From CAZHOV01 sp964534315 (GTDB taxonomy: Bacteria; Bacteroidota; Bacteroidia; Chitinophagales; Saprospiraceae), in the NCBI GenBank assembly GCA_964534315.1, contig CAZHOV010000157.1, forward strand, positions 1-13,300: DNA of 13,300 nucleotides, given 5' to 3'. The translations under genes were made by a program, and so were the position numbers. A model generated the notes under the pieces. The model worked only from the letters and a program-made list of their open reading frames with translations, searched no databases and had not been told where the DNA came from. Below, piece by piece: positions 7,406-13,300 of the stretch; position 1 is the stretch's first letter, and each line of letters starts with the position of its first letter.

Positions 7406-8803
7406 TTACAGTCCATATTTATCGAGCAGGTAGACCAGGCTCGTTATAGCTGCTGCACCTAGTTGGAGTTCTCGTTCGTTAACGGCTTCAATAGTATCAT
7501 TAGGAGTATGGTGGAAATCAAAATAGCGTTGAGAGTCGGGGCGAAAACCGATCAGTAATCCTTTCTGGCTTTTGAGCGGGGAGATATCAGCTCCGGAACC
7601 TCCGATAGACAACGAAAGGTTGTAGGGTTCAAGTAGGGGTAGCCATTTAGTAAGTGCTTTAAACTTGGTACTAAGGATAGATTCATGGCCGTTGCAGCTA
7701 AACCCTCTTGGCGTAAAGCCTCCGGCATCAGATTCGATAGCAGCCATATGGAATTCTCCCTTTTCATTAGAGACTTTAGCATATTCGCGGCCGCCGACCA
7801 GGCCGTTCTCTTCATTCATAAAAAGCACACACCGGATAGTCCTTCTGGGGGTGTAATTAAGCTGTTTCAGTAAATTGAGGACCTCCATGGCATGAATACA
7901 TCCCGCTCCGTCGTCATGAGCCCCCCCGCCCACGTCCCAGGAGTCCAGGTGGCCACCGATCAGGATAATCTCATCGGGGTTAGTCGATCCTTTTATTTCT
8001 CCGATAACATTGTAAGAATCCTGGTCTGGCATCATTTGGCTGGTGTTTCGGATATATAGCCTGGTGTCTGCTTCTTCCTTTAGCATGTTGCTTAGCAGAT
8101 CAGCCGCCATCGTACTGATAGAGATGGCCGGAATTTTTCTTCCGCCCTCCTCGTAGACGGTTACTCCGGTATGGGGAACATCATCTGTGAGGGTCGTCAT
8201 AGATCGGACGAGGGCTGCAACGGCTCCGTATCTGGCAGCTCTTGCCGGCCCTTGGGTACGTTGATCAACCGCACCTCCGTAAGCATTAAAAGTACGGAGT
8301 TGGGTGGGATCCATAGGGCGGTTGTAAAAAACGATTTTACCTTTCAGGTTTTCGGTACCCAACTCATCTACTTCGGCGAGGGACTTCACTTCTACAACGC
8401 TAGCGGTCAGTCCTCCGATTCCGGTTCCGACAGAATTACCTAAAGCAAGTGCATTGAGGTCGACAATTCCATATTTTTTGGAATTCAGCACTCTTACCAG
8501 TTCTTTCTCTCCTCTTTTCCAATAGGGGACGACACAGGGTTGCAGCCAGGTTTGATCTAAGCCAAGAGTGTCGAGAATCGACTTTGTATATTCAACGGCC
8601 CGGGCAGCCTCCGGCGAACCGCTGATCCGGCCACCGATTTCGGTAGCAAGATAATCCAGCCATTCGTAGCAAGAGCCCTTGGTAAGTGCCAAATCGTAGA
8701 TTTTTCGTATCATAAGGGCATCGGCATCTTTAGCTGCATCCTGCCCTTGAGCGAGCATTGCCATCCCTCCCCAAAGGAAAAGCATTAAAAGAAAATGTTT
8801 CAT
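7406..8803 (-). CDS. Secreted M28-family zinc metallopeptidase
   Basis: This 465-aa exported peptidase has a signal peptide at 1-20 (MKHFLLMLFLWGGMAMLAQG, likely cleaved before Q21). A PA-like insert lies around 130-245, and the catalytic M28 domain runs from about 262 to 460. The co-catalytic zinc site is complete by analogy with Aeromonas aminopeptidase: GGHLDSWD (H285, D287), AHDDGAG (D297/D298), MNEENG (E331 general base, E332 ligand), ESDAGG (D359) and HHTPNDT (H432). It should act as an amino- or carboxypeptidase in the periplasm or outside the cell, in peptide scavenging. M20/M28 carboxypeptidase Q-like members share this layout, so exopeptidase polarity is undecided. It starts the - strand block, and its 3' end abuts the tandem array. 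Confidence 0.93.
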   Translation of the reverse strand: MKHFLLMLFLWGGMAMLAQGQDAAKDADALMIRKIYDLALTKGSCYEWLDYLATEIGGRISGSPEAARAVEYTKSILDTLGLDQTWLQPCVVPYWKRGEKELVRVLNSKKYGIVDLNALALGNSVGTGIGGLTASVVEVKSLAEVDELGTENLKGKIVFYNRPMDPTQLRTFNAYGGAVDQRTQGPARAARYGAVAALVRSMTTLTDDVPHTGVTVYEEGGRKIPAISISTMAADLLSNMLKEEADTRLYIRNTSQMMPDQDSYNVIGEIKGSTNPDEIILIGGHLDSWDVGGGAHDDGAGCIHAMEVLNLLKQLNYTPRRTIRCVLFMNEENGLVGGREYAKVSNEKGEFHMAAIESDAGGFTPRGFSCNGHESILSTKFKALTKWLPLLEPYNLSLSIGGSGADISPLKSQKGLLIGFRPDSQRYFDFHHTPNDTIEAVNERELQLGAAAITSLVYLLDKYGL

Positions 8804-8832
8804 GGTAATTCTTCTTTTATTATTTGGTGGCG

Positions 8833-8865
8833 CAAAAGTTAATCAACTGAATCTCAAAATGCAAA
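8833..8865 (-). promoter_or_regulatory. Candidate promoter for the M28 peptidase
   Basis: On the - strand, TTTG (8865-8862) is followed after 21 bp by AACTTTTG (8840-8833), one mismatch from TAnnTTTG and followed by CGCC, much like the permease promoter's TTTTGCGGC. It implies a start site near 8826 and a leader of about 23 nt. Confidence 0.4.
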
Positions 8866-9070
8866 AATTAAAAAATTATCTGTTATAAAGGAGGCCGAGA
8901 CAGTGTATTTTTGGGTTTTAGGTTTTCTGAATAAAAAATAGCAGAAAAAAAGAGCTGGTCATGTGTCTTTTTGATAAAAATACCGTCACAATCAGACCAT
9001 ACTTTTAAAGGGCAAATAATAAGTTGTTTGATAAGCGATGTTTAATATTTATTAGGTGTGTCTGCTAGTT

Positions 9071-9101
9071 TTTGCTAAATTGCAGGGTCATGATATTTTT
9101 C
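9071..9101 (+). promoter_or_regulatory. Candidate promoter for the second ECF sigma factor
   Basis: TTTG at 9071-9074 is followed after 19 bp by TATTTTTC at 9094-9101, one mismatch from TAnnTTTG. The start site would fall near 9107, inside the palindrome at 9101-9114, giving a leader of about 45 nt. Moderate to weak support. Confidence 0.33.
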
Positions 9102-9114
9102 CTAATTAATTAGG
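9101..9114. promoter_or_regulatory. Perfect 14-bp palindrome, possible operator
   Basis: CCTAATTAATTAGG is identical to its reverse complement and overlaps the predicted -7/start-site region of the sigma gene. Its position would suit a dimeric repressor or autoregulator. It is AT-rich, so chance is possible. It is followed by an AGGAGG (9112-9117) and a small hairpin (GTTGA-CCTT-TCAAC, 9120-9133). Confidence 0.4.
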
Positions 9115-9151
9115 AGGCGGTTGACCTTTCAACTAATCAAAAACTGCACAG

Positions 9152-9712
9152 ATGTTATCGGATAAGGAAATTATCCGCCAATACCTTAAAACCCAAAAGA
9201 GCACCTATTTCAGCCTCCTATACAGGAGGTATTCTGGAAAGGTCTACAGTAAGTGTTTGTCGATGCTTAAGGATGAAGGGCTTGCCAGCGACGCTATGCA
9301 GGAGATTTTTATGAAAATTTTTCTAAACCTGTCGAAATTCCAGGAAAAATCGAAGTTTTCTACCTGGGTATATTCCATTACTTACAATTATTGTATAGAC
9401 TTTCTGAGGAAGAAGCAAAAGCACCAAAAACTTTTTTCTGATGAAGTGGAGAATCCGCCGGATGTTATTGACGAGGTACCAGACGAATTTTTATTGCAGT
9501 TGGAAGTAAAACGCTTAAAGGAAGTGCTGGAAAATATCCCTGTAGGGGATAAGCAGGTGTTACTGATGAAATACCGGGAAGAATTATCGATACGTGAAAT
9601 AGCGGAAATTCTGGATAAAACAGAAAGCGCCGTGAAGATGAAAATTAAAAGGGCTAAAGATAAAGCTCAACGGGTCTACAAGGAATTGTATTCGACTATT
9701 GATATGGTTTAA
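9152..9712 (+). CDS. ECF (group 4) RNA polymerase sigma factor
   Basis: This 186-aa sigma-70 family protein is distinct from the one on the - strand. Region 2 spans about 20-92: YRRYSGKVYSKCLSML (24-39), SDAMQEIFMKIFLNLSKF (46-63), and the -10 recognition helix KFSTWVYSITYNYCIDFLRK (68-87). An acidic linker (EVENPPDVIDEVPDE, 98-112) leads to region 4 at about 120-178, with LKEVLENIPVGDKQVLLMKY (122-141) and the HTH LSIREIAEILDKTESAVKMK (145-164). ATG at 9152 gives a normal ECF N-terminus (MLSDKEIIRQYL). No zinc-finger anti-sigma gene follows. The next genes are a small hypothetical protein, a mechanosensitive channel and an outer-membrane protein on the same strand, suggesting an envelope-related regulon. 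Confidence 0.93.
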   Translation: MLSDKEIIRQYLKTQKSTYFSLLYRRYSGKVYSKCLSMLKDEGLASDAMQEIFMKIFLNLSKFQEKSKFSTWVYSITYNYCIDFLRKKQKHQKLFSDEVENPPDVIDEVPDEFLLQLEVKRLKEVLENIPVGDKQVLLMKYREELSIREIAEILDKTESAVKMKIKRAKDKAQRVYKELYSTIDMV

Positions 9713-9797
9713 GAAAGTTGTGAAACCCAAAACTTGTCGTATATGCAATTTTTGCTGACCGTTTAGCTTTTTAACCGAATTGAAAAAAATAATAATT

Positions 9798-9986
9798 ATG
9801 TCCGAACAGAATAGTTTTAAAAAGTTAAACATGAATTATACCGCTCCTCCGGAAGTGGAGAAAAAAGTCTTTAAAAACCTGACAAGTCTCCGGTTTTTAG
9901 GAGAATTGTTTGAACTTTATGTTTCCAAGTTCATGGGGTTTTTTATTGATCTTTTAGGTGGAGAAAACGGAGTTAAGAAAAAGTAA
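9798..9986 (+). CDS. Small hypothetical protein (62 aa) next to an ECF sigma factor
   Basis: Starting at the ATG at 9798 this encodes 62 residues (MSEQNSFKKLNMNYTAPPEV...). An in-frame TTG at 9780 would add six residues and is less likely. The N-terminal half is hydrophilic, with APPEVEKKVFKNL. The second half (SLRFLGELFELYVSKFMGFFIDLLGG) is an amphipathic to hydrophobic helix of about 25 residues, not clearly a full membrane span, then a basic tail (KKK). No family is recognised with certainty. It lies 85 bp after the sigma gene and 120 bp before the channel gene on the same strand. A regulatory or membrane-peripheral role linked to the sigma factor is a guess from position. Confidence 0.65.
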   Translation: MSEQNSFKKLNMNYTAPPEVEKKVFKNLTSLRFLGELFELYVSKFMGFFIDLLGGENGVKKK

Positions 9987-10106
9987 ACACGTCCAAGTCT
10001 TTCCTTTGAGTTGGCTCTTTTGAGACGGCTCAGTTCTCTTACGAAAAAAGAAAGATTCCTACTAGCGGTTAAGCCATCACCAAGAAATACAAATATTCGA
10101 CACCTT

Positions 10107-10991
10107 ATGTTTCACCCATTATTTTTACAATCAAATTCTCCAAATATTTTGGGTTTTTTACAACAGATCTGGGAAAATATCAAGGATTATATTCCTAATG
10201 TTTTGGGAGCCTTGGCTATTGCAATTATCGGTTGGATAGTTGCCAGGATCCTCTCTAGAATCATTTATAGATTACTCAAAAGAATAAAGGTAGACCGTCT
10301 ATTTGAAAGTTTGAATGATATTGATTTTATCAGTAGCGCCAATATTAAAATTGAGATTAGTAAGGTCTTATCGAAGACTCTTTATTATATTGTATTATTG
10401 GTAGCGCTTATTGCGGCGGTAGAGACCTTGGGAATGAAGGCAGTTTCCGATCTTATCGTTGATCTATTGGGATATTTGCCCAAGTTATTTTCTGCGTTAG
10501 TGGTATTTATCGTCGGATTATTGATTGCGAACTTCATTAAGAATATTATTGCAACTGCGGCGACCTCCTTGGGAATTCCATCTGCGAAGCTTATTGCTAA
10601 TTTTATTTTTTATTTTTTATTTTTGAATGTCTTGATGATCGCTCTGGATCAAGCTGAAATTAAAACGGAATTCCTGACCTCTAATCTTACTCTTATCCTG
10701 GGCGGAGTCGTACTAGCTTTTGCTTTTGGCTACGGTTTTGCCTCCAAAGATTTAATGTCTAACTATATAGCATCCTTTTACACCCGTGATAAATTTCATA
10801 TTGGAGATACGATCAAAGTAGAAAATCTGGAAGGTACAATCCTTGATAAAGATAATTCTTCGATAACGCTCGTTAAAGAAAATGGCCAAAAATTGGTCGT
10901 TCCCCTTAGTATCCTTACCAAACATCATGTCGAAATTCTTCGGGAAGAATCGGTAGAACCAGATTTTTCTGATGAGGAAAATATGGAATAA
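10107..10991 (+). CDS. MscS-like mechanosensitive channel protein with conserved TM-helix repeats
   Basis: This 294-aa inner-membrane protein has about five hydrophobic segments (about 30-55, 89-109, 122-148, 160-182, 190-213). Segments one and three (NVLGALAIAIIGWIVARILSR; LPKLFSALVVFIVGLLIANF) resemble each other and the 'conserved TM helix' repeat found in CmpX-like proteins. The Gly/Ala-rich pore-type helix GGVVLAFAFGYGFASKDLMS (199-218) is followed by the MscS beta domain, with DKFHIGDTIKVENLEGTI (228-245) and GQKLVVPLSIL (260-270). The usual PN of the beta domain (IPN) is here PL. The C-terminal tail is acidic. The likely role is a tension-gated or osmotic-stress channel. The ATG at 10107 is chosen over an in-frame TTG at 10011, whose extra 32 residues are basic and unlike the family. 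The DUF3078 gene follows after 47 bp. Confidence 0.88.
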   Translation: MFHPLFLQSNSPNILGFLQQIWENIKDYIPNVLGALAIAIIGWIVARILSRIIYRLLKRIKVDRLFESLNDIDFISSANIKIEISKVLSKTLYYIVLLVALIAAVETLGMKAVSDLIVDLLGYLPKLFSALVVFIVGLLIANFIKNIIATAATSLGIPSAKLIANFIFYFLFLNVLMIALDQAEIKTEFLTSNLTLILGGVVLAFAFGYGFASKDLMSNYIASFYTRDKFHIGDTIKVENLEGTILDKDNSSITLVKENGQKLVVPLSILTKHHVEILREESVEPDFSDEENME

Positions 10992-11038
10992 TAAAGGAAT
11001 TTAACACCATTTTTTAATCAAATCAAATACAAAGGAAT

Positions 11039-12073
11039 ATGAAAAAGTACGTATTTCTACTTACAATGCTATTGGTATGCACCTACCCTCTTTTTGCACA
11101 GGAAGAAGAAGCTGAAGAATCCAAAGAAGGATGGGAAGTAGGTGCCGGTTTGGGACTTGATTTTGCCCAGTTATTACAGATCAACCCTAGAGTGGGAGCA
11201 GGACAAAACAGAATCGGATTAGGTGGGGCTACAAACGTTTTTGCCAAGTACCGCAAAGGGCGGCTGGCCTGGGATAACCTTGCATCTTGGCAGTTTGGTG
11301 TACAGCGTATCGGCTCCGGTCAGTTAGGAAGAGGGCTAAGTAAAGTGCCTTTTCAAAAAGCGAATGATGAATTGAGGATCAATTCTAAGGTAGGTTTCCA
11401 AACCTCGGAAGATTCCAAACTCTTTTATGCTGCCGACTTTTCCTTCCTGAGTCAGGTGACGCCCAGTTATATTGACACCAGCGGGCGGTTAAATGGATTC
11501 TACCTGGAAAATATTGAATTTGAAGAGGATGGCAGAACATCTACCATCACCAATAACATTTCTAAATTTTTCTCTCCTGCTACTGTCACCTTTTCGATAG
11601 GGATCGATTACAAACCAATCGAAGAGTTGTCTTTTTACTATTCGCCGGTGGCCTACAAAGGTATTTATGTCATGGATGATGCTATTGCGGAGTTGGGCGT
11701 ACATGGTAACGAAATGCTTGATCAACCTGATGCGGATGGCAGACTGTTTAGCAATACTTTTCACCAGTTAGGGTCTTTGCTCCGCACCGTTTATACCGAT
11801 AAGTACTTTAAGGAGAAAATTAACTTCACCTCGTCCCTTACTTTATATTCTAATTATTTGAAAGAACCGCAGAATGTAGATATCGACTGGACGAACGAAT
11901 TGGCCTATGAAATTATCGATGGATTACAGTTGGCTATATTGGCTAATGTTTTTTACGATCATGACATTAAAGTACAAATCACTGATAATGATGCTCCTGG
12001 AGGCGTAAATGGCGTTGGAAGACGAGTTAGTTTCACTCAACAGCTATTAATTAAATATAATGTTGTATTTTAG
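11039..12073 (+). CDS. DUF3078 outer-membrane beta-barrel protein
   Basis: This 344-aa exported protein starts with a clear signal peptide (MKKYVFLLTMLLVCTYPLFA, cleaved before Q21) and a short acidic linker. It continues with alternating polar/hydrophobic strands and ends in an aromatic residue (LLIKYNVVF), the pattern of an outer-membrane barrel. The opening of the mature part (GWEVGAGLGLDFAQLLQINP, 31-50, then GAGQNRIGLGG) matches the W-x-x-G...L-x-F-x-Q...GG-Q-N pattern of the Bacteroidota DUF3078 family, whose function is unknown. The ATG at 11039 has AGGA immediately upstream. It is the last gene of the + strand group and is followed by a hairpin terminator. Probably co-transcribed with the channel gene 47 bp upstream. 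Confidence 0.87.
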   Translation: MKKYVFLLTMLLVCTYPLFAQEEEAEESKEGWEVGAGLGLDFAQLLQINPRVGAGQNRIGLGGATNVFAKYRKGRLAWDNLASWQFGVQRIGSGQLGRGLSKVPFQKANDELRINSKVGFQTSEDSKLFYAADFSFLSQVTPSYIDTSGRLNGFYLENIEFEEDGRTSTITNNISKFFSPATVTFSIGIDYKPIEELSFYYSPVAYKGIYVMDDAIAELGVHGNEMLDQPDADGRLFSNTFHQLGSLLRTVYTDKYFKEKINFTSSLTLYSNYLKEPQNVDIDWTNELAYEIIDGLQLAILANVFYDHDIKVQITDNDAPGGVNGVGRRVSFTQQLLIKYNVVF

Positions 12074-12127
12074 AGGAAAATTTAGGGCCGTTCATAGCGA
12101 TCCTGAAAATTTGGCTATTAATAATTT

Positions 12128-12152
12128 GAAGAGGTTGTCTTTCGGCCTCTTC
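12128..12152 (+). terminator. Intrinsic terminator after the DUF3078 gene
   Basis: GAAGAGGTTG pairs with CGGCCTCTTC (10 bp, two G-U wobbles) around a 5-nt TCTTT loop, about 55 bp after the stop. The following sequence (CTATTTATCCCC) is only moderately T-rich. This is the strongest hairpin in the window and a sensible end for the sigma/channel/barrel group. Confidence 0.62.
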
Positions 12153-12257
12153 CTATTTATCCCCTTTCCACAATTCAATTCCTTCTCTTAGGTTCATTCA
12201 ACTTTTTTTCAGAAATTTGTGATCTTTATTTTTTTAAACCATAACGAAAATCAACTC

Positions 12258-12989
12258 ATGAGAAGAGAAATTCAATCCTGGCATAGCCCTTCGTTAAATA
12301 AAAACATGGAAATCGCTACTTACGGGCATTATGGGTTCGCTCTATTACTTTTGCCTACCGCCGCTGCCGACTACCTGGAATACGAGCGGTTCCAAATGTT
12401 AGATGTTCTGGCTCCCCTGATCGAATCGGGAAAAGTTAAGGTGTTTTCTATCAATAGTATCAATTCTGAAAGCTGGCTGAACAAGCGAATGATGCCCCAT
12501 CATAAGGCTATCCGCCACCAGCAGTTCAATTCATATGTCTACAACGAAGTGGTGCCGTTTATCCGCTCAAAAACCAGTCCGAATACGATGATCATTACGA
12601 CCGGAGCATCTCTGGGCGCCCTTCACGGAGCAAATTTATACTTCAAACGGCCCGACCTTATTCAGGGAACGATCGCCATGAGCGGGGTTTATAACCTGAC
12701 GACTTACACGGATGGTTTCTATAATGATGATGTGTATTTCAATTCTCCTGTCCATTACCTGCCCAACCTTAGTGATGAATACTTTCTCCCCATTTTGCAA
12801 AGAAGTCATCATATCCATATTGTAACCGGTTCGGGTAATTATGAGGATCCTGATTCTTCGAAAAATCTTTCGCACGTACTCAACGCTAAAGGCATACCTC
12901 ACGAACTGGATATCTGGGGCCCCGATATGCATCACGACTGGCCTACCTGGAGAAGTATGTTGCCCTACTACATTGAATCGAGGTTTTAG
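12258..12989 (+). CDS. Alpha/beta-hydrolase-fold esterase (putative esterase family)
   Basis: This 243-aa cytoplasmic protein resembles the putative esterase (esterase D/PF00756-type) family. The nucleophile elbow is TGASLGALHG (115-124; GASLG with Ser118), preceded by the strand MIITT. The segment after it, FKRPDLIQGTIAMSGVYNL (129-147), is typical. The probable acid is in GSGNYEDP (191-198) and the catalytic His in DMHHDWPTWRSMLPYYI (223-239), a block conserved in this group. There is no signal peptide. The substrate is unknown. The ATG at 12258 is preferred over an in-frame GTG at 12219, which would add 13 unrelated hydrophobic residues overlapping the likely promoter/leader. It stands alone: a terminator lies upstream and non-coding repeats downstream. 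Confidence 0.88.
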   Translation: MRREIQSWHSPSLNKNMEIATYGHYGFALLLLPTAAADYLEYERFQMLDVLAPLIESGKVKVFSINSINSESWLNKRMMPHHKAIRHQQFNSYVYNEVVPFIRSKTSPNTMIITTGASLGALHGANLYFKRPDLIQGTIAMSGVYNLTTYTDGFYNDDVYFNSPVHYLPNLSDEYFLPILQRSHHIHIVTGSGNYEDPDSSKNLSHVLNAKGIPHELDIWGPDMHHDWPTWRSMLPYYIESRF

Positions 12990-13005
12990 GCAGCTGACAG
13001 TAAAA

Positions 13006-13074
13006 TCTTGTATTGAAATACGCTTTCCTTTTCAACTCAGCGAAATGTTGTGTGAAACGTATTTCAGTACAAGA
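13006..13074 (+). repeat. 17-bp inverted repeat downstream of the esterase (possible hairpin)
   Basis: TCTTGTATTGAAATACG (13006-13022) is the reverse complement of CGTATTTCAGTACAAGA (13058-13074) except one position, which would be a U-G wobble in RNA. This gives a continuous 17-bp stem with a 35-nt loop, 16 bp past the esterase stop. No T tract follows, so it is not a standard terminator; it could stabilise the mRNA 3' end or mark a mobile repeat. Confidence 0.7.
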
Positions 13075-13155
13075 CACTCACTGTAACGCAAATATGTCTT
13101 TCCTTTTTCCATATCTCAACGTTAATTAATGTAGACGTATTTCAGTACAAGACAC
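13057..13155. repeat. 21-bp direct repeat pair (13057-13077 and 13135-13155)
   Basis: An identical 21-bp string, with core CGTATTTCAGTACAAGAC, occurs at 13057-13077 and 13135-13155, 78 bp apart. A third, inverted and slightly diverged copy lies at 13006-13022. The second direct copy runs almost straight into the 8-bp array (2 bp gap). The spacers differ from each other. Confidence 0.85.
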
Positions 13156-13157
13156 AC

Positions 13158-13300
13158 TTTCCTATTTTCCTATTCTCCTATTTTCCTATTCTCCAAGTTT
13201 CCCACTTTCCTATTCTCCAAGTTTCCTACTTTCCTATTCTCCAAGTTTCCTACTTTCCTATTCTCCAAGTTTCCTACTTTCCTACTTTCCTATTCTCCAA
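13158..13300. repeat. 8-bp tandem array with 24-bp higher-order repeat, cut by the window edge
   Basis: From 13158 the + strand divides without exception into 8-bp units: TTTCCTAT, TTTCCTAC, TCTCCTAT and TCTCCAAG (one TTTCCCAC). There are 17 complete units and a partial last one. From 13190 they are ordered as a 24-bp triplet, TCTCCAAG-TTTCCTAC-TTTCCTAT, repeated four times with one extra TTTCCTAC near 13278. The array continues past the right edge. It is low in G on this strand and encodes nothing recognisable. Confidence 0.93.

Larger units (their letters stand above)
8804..9151. other. Divergent intergenic region between the M28 peptidase and the second sigma factor
   Basis: This 348-bp AT-rich region holds the promoters of both divergent genes, listed separately: a peptidase promoter candidate near 8833-8865 and a sigma-factor candidate at 9071-9101 with an adjacent 14-bp palindrome. 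The central part (about 8880-9065) shows no ORF, repeat or RNA structure that can be supported. Confidence 0.6.
12990..13157. other. Non-coding region after the esterase holding scattered repeat copies
   Basis: No supportable gene lies between the esterase stop and the tandem array. The region is occupied by three copies of an approximately 17-21-bp element, listed separately, with AT-rich spacers containing short CTTTCC strings that echo the adjoining array. Confidence 0.6.

Noticed and set aside
7045..7433. Three long open frames on both strands (8-residue peptide repeats such as VQRYNGTE) across the first tandem array
   Set aside because: They are by-products of stop-free 8-bp repeats; several frames are open at once, the ORF edges lie in unique DNA with no start signals, and there is no protein-like composition. 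The array is annotated as a repeat.
10011..10106. TTG-initiated N-terminal extension of the MscS-like protein
   Set aside because: The extra 32 residues are basic and unlike the family; the ATG at 10107 gives a normal N-terminus before the first membrane helix.
12219..12257. GTG-initiated extension of the esterase
   Set aside because: It adds 13 residues with no family similarity just after the intergenic region; the ATG at 12258 fits the family better.
13057..13155. Possible CRISPR-like repeat-spacer structure from the 21-bp direct repeats
   Set aside because: Only two direct copies with a 57-bp spacer and one inverted copy; no further repeats or cas genes.

Overview
The window is a chromosomal segment of a Bacteroidota bacterium, most likely from the Saprospiria/Lewinella-like or flavobacterial side of the phylum. 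The grounds are promoter-like sites of the TTTG-N(19-22)-TAnnTTTG type, a DUF3078 outer-membrane protein, and ECF sigma / single-TM / LTxxQ gene sets typical of that phylum. The genus cannot be fixed from this sequence alone. No tRNA, rRNA, CRISPR array, insertion sequence or prophage gene was seen.

Layout. An ElaA-type acetyltransferase lies on + at the left edge (59-508), tail to tail with a block that is transcribed entirely on the - strand. Read in the direction of transcription (from 8803 down to 520) that block is: a secreted M28 zinc peptidase, a 232-bp tandem array, hypoxanthine phosphoribosyltransferase (hpt), an ECF sigma factor, a single-TM putative anti-sigma protein, a secreted LTxxQ-like protein, an EamA/DMT permease, a TPR protein and a phosphohexomutase. 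A 348-bp divergent intergenic region (8804-9151) separates this block from a + strand group: a second ECF sigma factor, a 62-aa protein of unknown function, an MscS-like channel and a DUF3078 beta-barrel. A hairpin terminator follows, then a stand-alone esterase.

How the genes may work together. Two sigma-factor modules sit on opposite sides of the divergent region. The - strand one (sigma, TM protein, periplasmic LTxxQ protein) looks like a self-contained envelope-sensing cassette, possibly co-transcribed with hpt. The + strand one places a sigma factor ahead of an inner-membrane mechanosensitive channel and an outer-membrane barrel, which suggests a response to envelope or osmotic stress. 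The enzymes are ordinary housekeeping or scavenging functions.

The least explained DNA is two non-coding tandem arrays, at 7162-7393 and from 13158 to the window edge. Their unit sequences differ, but both have an 8-bp period and both put a GG dinucleotide at the same step on the - strand. The second array is preceded by a 21-bp element present twice directly and once inverted. These are the best candidates for something poorly described.
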